A stretch of 64,000 nt of DNA from Glutamicibacter sp. PS (lineage in GTDB: Bacteria; Actinomycetota; Actinomycetes; Actinomycetales; Micrococcaceae): positions 2,483,610-2,547,609 of the forward strand of contig JANCMB010000001.1 in assembly GCA_031317595.1 (NCBI GenBank), given 5' to 3'. The notes below the pieces were generated by a model. The model saw only the letters and a list, made by a program, of their open reading frames with translations. It was not told the origin of the DNA and ran no database searches. Positions 25,867-33,989 of this stretch are shown here, in pieces. Position 1 is the stretch's first letter. Every line of letters starts with the position of its first letter. Made by a program: the position numbers and the translations under genes.

Positions 25867-27072
25867 TTAGGTGGCCATGGAGGCCGGCTTGCCTCCGAGA
25901 AGTTTCGCCACGGCCGGGAAGACCAGCACCGTTAGCGCCCCGCCCGTAACCATCACGGAGACGGCGACCTCCGAGAGTATGCCACTGGATCCGGCGATCT
26001 GCGTGACCGCGACGATGATTGGCAGACCCGTCGCGGCGTAGAACCCTAGGGCCAGACGTTCACGTACGCTACCGAGCTCGGATGTCTGTGAAGCAAACTG
26101 CTCACGAAGAAAGACCGGTAGGCCACGCACGAGGATGATCAGCCCGACAAAGGCCAACAGCAGTGGCCATTGGGCAATGACCTGCGACAGATTGATGTTC
26201 ATGCCGCTGGTCACGAAAAACACGGGGATCAGGAAACTGAAGCCCAGCACCTCGACCTTATGCATGACCTCGCTTGCGTGCTCTGCTTTGATGGCTTTCA
26301 GAACCGCGTTGGCCAGAATACCGGCGGCGAAGGCCCCCAGGGCCACATCCAGATCGAACACGGCGGTGACCAGCATGAGCGTCACCAACAACAGCACGGT
26401 CATGCGCATCATGGTTTGCATCGTGGAATTTGATGCCTGGGATAGGGCGCGGGCCAACAACGGCACCCGTCGGAAGAAGCGCGCTGGGACGGCAATGGCC
26501 AGTACTGCCAACACCGCGAAAAGCACCAGGAGTGCCGCCGAAACACCGGTACCACGGGTCGAGAGCAACAGCGACATCGCCACAATGGGAAGCAGCTCGC
26601 CGTAGGCGCCATGAACCAATACCGCCTTGCCCAACGGTGTGTTCATCGTCCCTGAATCTTTCAGGATCGGCAGTAGCGTGCCCAAAGCCGTCGAGGTGGA
26701 TGCAATGCCGAAGGCCACGGCGGCCTGCCACTGCCCGTGCACCAAGAAGAACGACGCACCGATGCCCAGGGCCGCACAGATCAGCCACGTCCACGCCGCA
26801 CGCCGACCGGCCTTCGCCCGCATGTCGGAGGTATTCACCTCAAAACCAGCGAGCAAGAACAGGAAACCCATGCCCAGTTCACGCAGGAACTCCACGGCTT
26901 GGGTTTGCTCGGCGAGACCCAGAAGATTTGGTCCGATCAGGGCACCGAAGGCCAACAGCCACACCACATCTGGTACGTAGCGCCGGGTGATCAGCGCCAG
27001 GATCGGCGCAAGAGCCGCCACTGCGGCAATCCACCAAACGGATACGAGGTTTTCAACGAGCTGATGATGCAT
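25867..27072 (-). CDS. CPA2-family cation:proton antiporter
   Basis: 401 residues, about 12 hydrophobic segments, of the Kef/Nha CPA2 class. Family landmarks are FGALIGPNLLGL, FLFLLAGFEVN, FGIASTSTALGTLLPIL and DVALGAFAAGILANAVLK with the conserved aspartate. No TrkA-N/RCK nucleotide domain follows, so it is the membrane part only. It exchanges monovalent cations (K+ or Na+) for protons; ion preference is not predictable. Monocistronic, ending one base from mtr with no visible terminator between the opposing genes. Confidence 0.87.
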   Translation of the reverse strand: MHHQLVENLVSVWWIAAVAALAPILALITRRYVPDVVWLLAFGALIGPNLLGLAEQTQAVEFLRELGMGFLFLLAGFEVNTSDMRAKAGRRAAWTWLICAALGIGASFFLVHGQWQAAVAFGIASTSTALGTLLPILKDSGTMNTPLGKAVLVHGAYGELLPIVAMSLLLSTRGTGVSAALLVLFAVLAVLAIAVPARFFRRVPLLARALSQASNSTMQTMMRMTVLLLVTLMLVTAVFDLDVALGAFAAGILANAVLKAIKAEHASEVMHKVEVLGFSFLIPVFFVTSGMNINLSQVIAQWPLLLAFVGLIILVRGLPVFLREQFASQTSELGSVRERLALGFYAATGLPIIVAVTQIAGSSGILSEVAVSVMVTGGALTVLVFPAVAKLLGGKPASMAT

Positions 27073-27199
27073 ATCGCCAGCTTAAACGATTCTCCTTCGT
27101 TCCATGCAGACTCCATTTGTCCAATTACCTCCTCGCAGCCTCTTGGGAAGTAAATATCCAATAAATTTCAATTAATTGTGAGTGTTCGCGGAAAATAAG

Positions 27200-27227
27200 C
27201 TTGGTATTAGCTGAGTGGTTTGATAAT
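27200..27227 (+). promoter_or_regulatory. Candidate sigma-70 promoter of the MacAB-like operon
   Basis: TTGGTA (27200-27205) and GATAAT (27222-27227), 16 bases apart, in the AT-rich gap before the adaptor gene. A 10-bp palindrome CAATTAATTG at 27169-27178 lies just upstream. Confidence 0.5.
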
Positions 27228-27253
27228 CATGGAAGGATGAAAAGAGTCACCAC

Positions 27254-28324
27254 ATGAGCCAACGCCGCGTATTCCGCCGCATCGTCCTTCCCACCGCTTG
27301 GCTGGTGATTGGCGCGCTGATCGCCATCAGCCTCGTCAAGCTGGCCTTTACCGGGAGTAATTCCGTAGCCGACGATCAGCTACACCCGACCGGAGAGATC
27401 CCGGCCGAAACCATTGTGGCGGAAACCGCCACCGTGGAAAATACCCTCTCGCTATCCGGCACCATCAAACTCGAGGATGCGCAGAGCGTCAATGCTCCGC
27501 TGGACGGCGTGGTGAACTGGTCCTTCGTCAAGCCGGGAGACCACGTTAGTAAGGGTGACCGGATCTTCCAGATTCGCGCCGAAAGCCAGCCCGAGGCCGA
27601 TCCGGTGACTCGCTCAACCGAGGACAGCACCGCCGACAGCGAGCCGATGCCAGCGGCCCAGCCGGTGGTGACGTACCACGACGTCCGCTCCCCGGTCACC
27701 GGAAAGGTGGGAACTTTCGCCATTGAACTCAATGATGAGGTCACCAAGGGCGCCGACCTGGTCAAGGTCCAGCCACAGGAATTCAAGGCGGTTGGCACCA
27801 TCAGCCCGTTGGATCGCTACCGCCTGACGGATGAAACGCTCGAGGCCACCATCAACATCGAAGGTGGCCCCGAACCCTTTACCTGCAAGGGACTGAGCGT
27901 CGGAGACGTCGCATCGGAAACCGTGGATTCGGCCACGGACGAACATGAAATGAATATGGGTATGGGACCCATGCCGGGCGAAGAGCAACCTACCTCCGGC
28001 TCCGGTAGCGAAATTTCCTGCACGGTCCCCGAGGACATCACCGTCTTTGATGGACTTTCTATGAGCATGGACATCGACGCCGGCACCGCCGAGAACGTGC
28101 TGACCGTGCCGGTCACCGCAGTCCGCGGCCTGGTGGGTCAAGGTACGGTTTGGACGCTCAACGAAAACGGCGAGCAAATCAAGACCGAGGTCAAGCTCGG
28201 AATCACCGACGGCAAAGCGGTTCAGATACGCTCCGGCCTGAAGGAAGGGACCGAGGTCCTGCGCTATGTACCTGGCTCCGATCCTCAGCCAATGCAGGAA
28301 CCGGGCATGGAGATGTACCCCTGA
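27254..28324 (+). CDS. MacA-like membrane-fusion/adaptor protein of an ABC exporter
   Basis: 356 residues: one N-terminal membrane anchor (about residues 11-30), a biotinyl-lipoyl-like half-motif NAPLDGVVNWSFVKPGDHVS, and its partner VRSPVTGKVGTFAIELNDEV after an acidic insert, then beta-barrel and membrane-proximal regions ending PVTAVRGLVGQGTVW. Gram-positive relatives work with MacB-type ABC proteins (peptide, drug or signal export). Residues 229-242 are Met/His-rich (HEMNMGMGPMPG) and the C-terminus ends GMEMYP, which could bind copper or be incidental. First gene of a three-gene operon; its stop overlaps the ATPase start. Confidence 0.85.
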   Translation: MSQRRVFRRIVLPTAWLVIGALIAISLVKLAFTGSNSVADDQLHPTGEIPAETIVAETATVENTLSLSGTIKLEDAQSVNAPLDGVVNWSFVKPGDHVSKGDRIFQIRAESQPEADPVTRSTEDSTADSEPMPAAQPVVTYHDVRSPVTGKVGTFAIELNDEVTKGADLVKVQPQEFKAVGTISPLDRYRLTDETLEATINIEGGPEPFTCKGLSVGDVASETVDSATDEHEMNMGMGPMPGEEQPTSGSGSEISCTVPEDITVFDGLSMSMDIDAGTAENVLTVPVTAVRGLVGQGTVWTLNENGEQIKTEVKLGITDGKAVQIRSGLKEGTEVLRYVPGSDPQPMQEPGMEMYP

Positions 28325-29031
28325 TGAGTGGGGCCCAGCTACTACAGCTTGAAAACGTCACCCGTAGCGTCCTACTACCCGACGACAGTGAGCTTCATAT
28401 TCTCAACGGGATCGACCTGACGGTCTCCGAAGGCGATCACATTGCCATTGTCGGACGCTCGGGGACCGGAAAGTCCACCTTGCTCAACATCCTCGGGCTC
28501 TTAGATCGCCCCACCTCGGGCACCCTGAGCTGGCGGGGAAAGGATGCCAGCCGGCTCAGTGCACGACGGGCGGCGCTGGCGCGCGGACGTGACTTGGGCT
28601 TCGTCTTTCAGCAGTTCAACCTGTTGCCCGGACGTACCGCGTTGGAAAATGTAATGGCGCCGCTGATGTATGCCTCGGGCCGCGACTTTTGGCAGCGGCG
28701 TCGCCTAGCCGCCGAGTCCCTCGAACGCGTCGGACTCGGTGCGCGCCTAGACTCCATGCCGCAGACCCTTTCCGGTGGCGAACAACAGCGCGTTGCCATT
28801 GCCCGTGCCCTAGTACGACGTCCCCGCGTGGTGCTCGCGGACGAGCCCACCGGCGCGTTGGATGTGACCACTGGACGCGCCGTCATGGAGCTCTTAGACG
28901 CGGCGACCGTCGAATCCGGTGCTGCGCTGATCACCATTACCCACGACGCGAATGTGGCTGCGCTTGCCCGCGAGCAGTTCCGCCTCGAAGGAGGACGGCT
29001 ACAGCCACTCATGCAGGAGGTTGCGCGATGA
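28324..29031 (+). CDS. MacB-type ABC exporter ATPase (LolD-like)
   Basis: 235 residues. Walker A GRSGTGKST, Q-loop FVFQQFNLLPGR, signature LSGGEQQRVAIARAL, Walker B VVLADEPTGALD, switch H in TITHDANVA. This layout is that of the MacB/LolD/FtsE group, which couples ATP to periplasmic or surface export without transport through the membrane core. ATG 28324 overlaps the adaptor stop (ATGA), and the gene's stop overlaps the permease start. It powers the permease encoded next. Confidence 0.95.
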   Translation: MSGAQLLQLENVTRSVLLPDDSELHILNGIDLTVSEGDHIAIVGRSGTGKSTLLNILGLLDRPTSGTLSWRGKDASRLSARRAALARGRDLGFVFQQFNLLPGRTALENVMAPLMYASGRDFWQRRRLAAESLERVGLGARLDSMPQTLSGGEQQRVAIARALVRRPRVVLADEPTGALDVTTGRAVMELLDAATVESGAALITITHDANVAALAREQFRLEGGRLQPLMQEVAR

Positions 29032-30263
29032 ACGGCCTCGGAGGATTGGCCACCGGCTTCGTCGCCGCACTACTCGAAGCGTGGCAGGAACTGCGGATCC
29101 ACAAACTGCGCGTCCTGCTTTCGCTGATCGGCGTCACCATTGCAGTGACCTCGCTGACCACCGCAGTGGCAGGCGCCGGAATGGCAGAGCAACTCATGAA
29201 AGAACAGCTAGAACGCCAAGGGCGACCGGCGATGATCTACGCGTACGCCAACGATCCCACGAACATGGGCATGCCAACGGCCACGAATGAGACCTCCGCC
29301 GCGTTCAAAAAGACCGCCGAGCGGTTCAAAGTCGAGCACACCTCAATAGTCGGACGTTCGCCCGGGGTTCAGGCCACGCATCAGGGCCTGAGCGTAGACG
29401 CCGATGTACAAGTGGTCGATCCCGATTACGCCCCGATGCACCGCATCTTCGCCCAACGCGGTCGCTGGTTGGAGGAAGCCGACGCCAACAACCTCTCCCC
29501 CGCCGTGGTTGTCGACAAAACCGTGGTGCGCTCGCTAGGACTGCAAAACGCAAAACTGCCGGCAACCGTCGAAGTAGGCACCGGCGGCGAAAAGGTGTCC
29601 GTGACCGTCATCGGCGCCACCTCGACCCAAGACTACGGCACTATGGGTCAGATGTGGATGCTGCCAGAAACCTATGAGCACTGGTTCGCCGCCGCCGTGC
29701 CGCTGGGGGACGTCAGCTATGCCATGTGGGTACCCACGGAAAATGCCGACGAACTGGCCTCCAATTTCGCGCTACAGATGCGCGCCGAGCTGCCAGGCTA
29801 CCAAGTCAATGCTCAACGCGTGGACTATCAGGCCTGGGGTGCCGACGAGAGCCTGGACCAGATGGCCATGGTGGTTGCCGCCATTGCCGGGGTGATCCTG
29901 TTGCTCGGGTCGCTGAGCCTGCTCAACGTCGCCATGGTGACCATGAAACAGCGCATCCGCGAGGTCGGCATCCGGCGTAGCTTTGGTGCCACCACCGGCC
30001 GGGTGTTCTTCTCGGTCATGATGGAAAGCGTGGTGGCCACCGCAGTGGCCGGCGGAGTGGGCGTGCTCCTTTCGGTGGCGCTGGTCTCCAACCCGACGCT
30101 TATCAACATGGTGCTCTACGGCGGAATTGATGAAATGCCCGGCTTCCCCGTGGGCGCCGCACTCCTGGGCATGGGAGTCTCCGTCGCGGTCGGCGCACTG
30201 ACCGGCGTGCTGCCGGCGCTGGTGGCCGCGCGGGTGCGCATCGTGGACGCAATCCGCGTCTGA
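29028..30263 (+). CDS. MacB/FtsX-type ABC exporter permease
   Basis: 411 residues with the MacB topology: one TM near residues 28-50, a large extracellular MacB_PCD domain (about 50-275), then three TMs (FtsX domain) with MKQRIREVGIRRSFGATTGR as the coupling region after TM2. It ends with ALVAARVRIVDAIRV, the usual terminal motif. It completes a tripartite-like adaptor/ATPase/permease exporter; cargo unknown. The extracellular part has a Met-containing patch (DPTNMGMPTATN) that parallels the adaptor's Met-rich segment. Confidence 0.93.
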   Translation: MNGLGGLATGFVAALLEAWQELRIHKLRVLLSLIGVTIAVTSLTTAVAGAGMAEQLMKEQLERQGRPAMIYAYANDPTNMGMPTATNETSAAFKKTAERFKVEHTSIVGRSPGVQATHQGLSVDADVQVVDPDYAPMHRIFAQRGRWLEEADANNLSPAVVVDKTVVRSLGLQNAKLPATVEVGTGGEKVSVTVIGATSTQDYGTMGQMWMLPETYEHWFAAAVPLGDVSYAMWVPTENADELASNFALQMRAELPGYQVNAQRVDYQAWGADESLDQMAMVVAAIAGVILLLGSLSLLNVAMVTMKQRIREVGIRRSFGATTGRVFFSVMMESVVATAVAGGVGVLLSVALVSNPTLINMVLYGGIDEMPGFPVGAALLGMGVSVAVGALTGVLPALVAARVRIVDAIRV

Positions 30264-30275
30264 GCCTAGACAGTG

Positions 30276-30312
30276 GAAGGGGCCGACACCGATGGATGGT
30301 GGTGGCCCCTTC
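30276..30312. terminator. Bidirectional terminator between exporter and metal importer genes
   Basis: GAAGGGGCC and GGCCCCTTC arms with further pairing inside (ACACC/GGTG) separate two convergent transcripts. Confidence 0.7.
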
Positions 30313-30357
30313 GAGGTTCCTGCGCTGGCCGACCCCCAATACCCGGCCAGCGCAGCC

Positions 30358-31230
30358 TCAGCGTGCTGCGAGTGCTACACGCCGCCGACGGGCCGCCCAG
30401 CGAGTGGCCAGCTGTCCATGTTTCGGGCTGAACAGGTACACCAGTACGAAGAGGATGCCCTGAGCGAGCACCACCATGCCGCCGGTCGCAGCATCGAAAA
30501 AGTAACTGGCGTAAACCCCGGCAACAGCGGCGACTGCGGCCAGGATCGGTGCGATCAGCAACATCTTGGAGAATCGATCGGTCAATAGATAGGCGCTCGC
30601 CCCTGGGATGATGAGCATGGCCACCACAAGGATGACTCCGACCGCCTGCAGCGCCACGACACTGGTCATGGCCAGCAGGCCCAACAGGACCGCCCCGATT
30701 AACCGGGGGTTCATCCCCAACGCGTGGGCATGGGTTGGGTCAAATGCGTACAGCGTGAAGTCTTTGCGTTTGGCGATGAGAATCCCCAAGGTCAGGGCCC
30801 CGAGGATCAGTACCTGCCATAGATCGGCAGTGGAGACGCCTAAGAGATTGCCGAAGATGATGTGGTTCAGATCTAGGTGGCTCGGCGTCACGGAGATTAG
30901 TACCAGCCCCAACGAGAACAGGGTGGTGAACACGATTCCGATCGCGGCATCTTCCTTGAGCTTTGAGGTGTCACGTACCCCTCCGATCAGCGCCACCGCG
31001 AGCAAACCAAAGGCCACTGCACCGACGGCGAACGGCACGCCGAGAATATAGGCGAGCACCACGCCCGGAAGTACCGCGTGCGAGACGGCATCGCCCATCA
31101 GCGACCAGCCGATAAGAACCAGCCAACAGGACAGCACCGCGCAGAGCACAGCGGCCAGTACCGTCACCGCCAGCGCCCGAAGCATGAATTCGTAGCTCAA
31201 CGGCTCGAACATCAGATCGATCAGGTTCAC
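30358..31230 (-). CDS. Metal ABC importer permease (MntB/ZnuB type)
   Basis: 290 residues, about 8-9 TMs of the ABC-3 permease family that imports Mn, Zn or Fe. Landmarks are SLMGDAVSHAVLPGVVLAY near the N-terminus and VALQAVGVILVVAMLIIPGA later, both family-typical. Its start overlaps the ATPase stop by four bases, and it is the last gene of a binding protein-ATPase-permease operon. Metal choice is inferred from the binding protein (manganese more likely). Confidence 0.93.
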   Translation of the reverse strand: MNLIDLMFEPLSYEFMLRALAVTVLAAVLCAVLSCWLVLIGWSLMGDAVSHAVLPGVVLAYILGVPFAVGAVAFGLLAVALIGGVRDTSKLKEDAAIGIVFTTLFSLGLVLISVTPSHLDLNHIIFGNLLGVSTADLWQVLILGALTLGILIAKRKDFTLYAFDPTHAHALGMNPRLIGAVLLGLLAMTSVVALQAVGVILVVAMLIIPGASAYLLTDRFSKMLLIAPILAAVAAVAGVYASYFFDAATGGMVVLAQGILFVLVYLFSPKHGQLATRWAARRRRVALAAR

Positions 31231-31967
31231 GCTGCATCTCCTCGGTTCATCGGGTCCAACCCGAAGGCTAGGGCTAGGTGTTCGGGGCGAAGCACCTGGT
31301 GTGGGTCGCCGTGCATTAGCACCCGGCGCATGAGCAACACCGCTTCGTCGGCGAGTTCGGGTAATCCATGCAAGTCATGAGTGGAGACCAGCACGCTACC
31401 GCCCTCCGCGCTTAACTCGCGTAGCAGGCGGGTGATAGTTGCTTCGCTACGCTTGTCGACCCCGGCGAAGGGCTCATCGAGCAGGAGGATGCGTGCCCCC
31501 TGAGCCAGCCCGCGCGCCACGAAGGCGCGCTTTTTCTGGCCGCCGGACAGCGCCCCGATCTGCCGGTGGGCGTAGTCGGTCAGTTCCACGCGCTCCAGCG
31601 CCTCGGCTACGGCCTTCCGGTCGGCGCTGCGCGCCCGGCGCGTGAAACCCATATGCCCGTAACGACCGGTCATGACGACTTCTCCGACGGAAATCGGAAA
31701 GTCCCAGTCCACCGCCTCGTTCTGCGGCACATACCCAACCAGTCCACGCTTGCGTGCCTGCTGCGGGTCCATGCCACCGACCCGTACGGACCCGGTGTCG
31801 GGTTTAAGCAGCCCCATGATCGTCTTGAACAGGGTCGACTTGCCCGAGCCATTCATGCCCACCAGGCCGCAGACCCGCCCCGCCTCAAGTTTGAGGCTCG
31901 CCCCGTCAAGGGCGCGCACCGGGCCATAGTGTACGGTGACGTTCTGCACGTCGACGCTGAGGTTCAT
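31227..31967 (-). CDS. Metal ABC importer ATPase
   Basis: 246 residues. Walker A GMNGSGKSTL, Q-loop GYVPQNEAVDWDFPISV, signature LSGGQKKRAFVARGL, Walker B ILLLDEPFAGVD, switch H in VSTHDLHGL. The PQNEAVDWDFPI segment is typical of Mn/Zn ABC importers. It overlaps both neighbours by four bases, so the three proteins are coupled. Confidence 0.95.
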   Translation of the reverse strand: MNLSVDVQNVTVHYGPVRALDGASLKLEAGRVCGLVGMNGSGKSTLFKTIMGLLKPDTGSVRVGGMDPQQARKRGLVGYVPQNEAVDWDFPISVGEVVMTGRYGHMGFTRRARSADRKAVAEALERVELTDYAHRQIGALSGGQKKRAFVARGLAQGARILLLDEPFAGVDKRSEATITRLLRELSAEGGSVLVSTHDLHGLPELADEAVLLMRRVLMHGDPHQVLRPEHLALAFGLDPMNRGDAA

Positions 31968-32881
31968 GGTGTGGCTCCGTTCAGGGCGTTGGCGATGGTT
32001 TCGGTGTCGTGGGTGATCAGCGTGAGGTAGTCGGGCACCGGGCCGTCGGGCTCGGACAGGGAGTCGACATAGAGGGTGCCGCCGTAGCTCGAGTTAGCCG
32101 ATTCAACGACCCGTTGCATGGGCGCGTTAGAGACGGTGGACTCGCAGAACACGGCGGGAACGCGCTGTTCACGGACCTCGTCGATGACCCGGGCAACGGC
32201 GCGCGGAGCGGCCTGACCGTCGGTGTTGACCGCCCACAGGTAGCGCTCGGTGAGTCCGGCATCGCGCGCGAGGTAGGAAAAGGCTCCCTCGCAGGTGACC
32301 AAGTAGCGTTGCGCGGCAGGCACCTCGTTGATTTGCTCGCGCAGTCGCTCGTGAACCCGTTGCAGCTTGCGCTGATACTCCTGCCCATTTCGTCGGTACT
32401 CGGCGGCATGTTCCGGGTCCAACTCGCTGAAGGCCTTCACCATATTTTGGACGTAGACCTTGACGTTGAGCGGTGACATCCAAGCGTGAGGGTTTGGGTG
32501 TCCCCCCGCTTCACCTTCGGCGATGGCGATGGGTTCTATACCTTCGCTGACGGTGACGTGGGGAGCGCGGATATCGCGCACGAATTTTGCGAACCAGGCT
32601 TCGAGGTTCAGCCCGTTGTCGAGGATGAGGTCGGCGCCTGCGGCACGCCGCAAGTCGTCCGGGGTTGGTTCATAACCGTGAATCTCCGCCCCGTACTTGG
32701 TGATGGATTCGATGCGCAGGTGATCGCCGGCAACGTTCTGGGCAATGTCGGCGAGCACTGTGAAGGTGGTGAGCACCATTGGGCGCTTATCGGCCACCGG
32801 TTGCGGATCCGTTGCCGAACAACCAGTAGTTAGCACCAGCAGTATTGCCGCCAGCGACGCGGTAACCGCGCGAAGTTTCAT
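31964..32881 (-). CDS. Metal-binding lipoprotein of ABC importer (manganese type)
   Basis: 305 residues, cluster A-I binding protein. The lipobox LTTGC gives Cys21. Predicted ligands are H68 (EIHGYEP), H132 (NPHAWMSP), E247 (FCESTVS) and D273 (YVDSLS). The His-His-Glu-Asp set matches Mn-binders such as PsaA; zinc-binders have a third His and usually a His-rich loop, which is absent here. I chose the ATG at 32881 because the in-frame ATG at 32899 falls inside a large palindrome. The MntR-like regulator at 18.1 kb is a plausible controller. Confidence 0.9.
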   Translation of the reverse strand: MKLRAVTASLAAILLVLTTGCSATDPQPVADKRPMVLTTFTVLADIAQNVAGDHLRIESITKYGAEIHGYEPTPDDLRRAAGADLILDNGLNLEAWFAKFVRDIRAPHVTVSEGIEPIAIAEGEAGGHPNPHAWMSPLNVKVYVQNMVKAFSELDPEHAAEYRRNGQEYQRKLQRVHERLREQINEVPAAQRYLVTCEGAFSYLARDAGLTERYLWAVNTDGQAAPRAVARVIDEVREQRVPAVFCESTVSNAPMQRVVESANSSYGGTLYVDSLSEPDGPVPDYLTLITHDTETIANALNGATP

Positions 32882-32897
32882 TGACCCGCTCCATTGC

Positions 32898-32963
32898 ATG
32901 ATGAGGTGACGCCGAAGAATTCTTCGACGTCACCTCATCATAATGTTTGTGGGGTCAAACATT
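32898..32963. repeat. 44-bp palindrome plus adjacent inverted repeat between hutG and the metal importer
   Basis: 32898-32941 is palindromic over 44 bases with a single mismatched pair: outer arms ATGATGAGGTGACG and CGTCACCTCATCAT, with GAAGAATTCTTC at the centre. Next to it AATGTTTG (32942-32949) and CAAACATT (32956-32963) form another 8-bp stem. It may be the hutG terminator, but it also occupies the only place where the importer promoter could lie, so a regulatory role is possible. Confidence 0.7.
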
Positions 32964-32973
32964 CAATTCGGAA

Positions 32974-33921
32974 CTACCCAACACTTGCCAGAGTGTGAAT
33001 CAAACGAGCCGCGCTCCGTGCGGTGCGCGCATCCACATCGAAGTGCGGGTTCAGCTCAACCACATCCACGAGGCCCAACTTGCCGCTGGCAGCCACCTGT
33101 CGGCAAATACCGTGGATGACCTCATAGGGCACCCCATAACCAGCCGGCGCACTGACTCCTGGTGCCACGCTAGCCGGCAACACATCTAGGTCGATGGTCA
33201 GGTAGAGCACGTCGATCTCCGCTAGGAAGTCGGCGACGAATCCGCTGACCTCGGACAAACTCTGGCTCTCTTCGTCCAGCAGGTAGCGCACCGAAAGCTG
33301 CTCGGCCTTATCGAAGAGGATGCCTGTGTTATTCGGGCGGCTGATGCCCACAATCGCGTAGTTGAACGCCTCACCGGTTCCCTGCAGGTGCTGGGCAATG
33401 TCCAAAAATGGGGTGCCACTACTGCGCCGCGGGGCGCTGCGCAGATCAAAGTGGGCATCAAGGTTCAGAATACCGATCCGCGCTCCATCAACCGCGGCAT
33501 GTAGTCCCATGAAGGACCCGTATGCGGTTTCGTGTCCGCCGCCGAGCACAATCGGCAGCGTGCCACGACGGTGCAACGCCGTGACCGCCTCGGCCAACCG
33601 GTGCTGCCCGGATTCCAATTCATCGCCCCGCACCACGACATCACCGGCGTCGACGATTCCTCGTGGGACGTGAATAGCCATCGAACCCAGTGCGGCGCGC
33701 AATGCGGCCGGCCCCTCGGCGGCGCCGGGGCGTCCTGCGTTGCGCTTCACCCCGGCATCCGAGGCGAATCCCAGGAGCGCAACGGCACCCTGGGCGGTGT
33801 TTTCGTCCAGCGCGGCCACCTGCTGATGCCAGCGCAGGTGCTCGGGGGTATCGCCATCGATACGCCCACTCCACTGGTTAGGGGCACGATCAACTTTCAC
33901 GGGTGCGGCAAAGTTCTCCAT
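32974..33921 (-). CDS. hutG: Formimidoylglutamase (arginase-fold)
   Basis: Hydrolyses N-formimino-L-glutamate to glutamate and formamide, the last step of the four-enzyme hut pathway. 315 residues of the ureohydrolase family with binuclear Mn ligands in VLGGGHETAYGS, ILNLDAHFDLR and LTIDLDVLPAS. The longer N-terminus and hut-type operator separate it from arginase/agmatinase, and hutU and hutH occur in the same window, though 23-30 kb away. No clear Shine-Dalgarno precedes the ATG at 33921. The hut genes are scattered singly here rather than in one operon. Confidence 0.9.
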   Translation of the reverse strand: MENFAAPVKVDRAPNQWSGRIDGDTPEHLRWHQQVAALDENTAQGAVALLGFASDAGVKRNAGRPGAAEGPAALRAALGSMAIHVPRGIVDAGDVVVRGDELESGQHRLAEAVTALHRRGTLPIVLGGGHETAYGSFMGLHAAVDGARIGILNLDAHFDLRSAPRRSSGTPFLDIAQHLQGTGEAFNYAIVGISRPNNTGILFDKAEQLSVRYLLDEESQSLSEVSGFVADFLAEIDVLYLTIDLDVLPASVAPGVSAPAGYGVPYEVIHGICRQVAASGKLGLVDVVELNPHFDVDARTARSAARLIHTLASVG

Positions 33922-33975
33922 AGTTCAAGAACACCAGCAACCGCGCGGAAATAGGGGCCCGCGACACACCCAGCG

Positions 33976-33989
33976 TCCGAAATCCCGGA
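33976..33989 (-). promoter_or_regulatory. Putative hut operator upstream of hutG
   Basis: TCCGAAATCCCGGA on the plus strand, inverted repeat TCCG/CGGA, 54 bases before the hutG start and directly next to the stop codon of the PTH2-like gene. Same consensus as the hutU and hutH sites, in reverse orientation to the gene. Confidence 0.6.
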
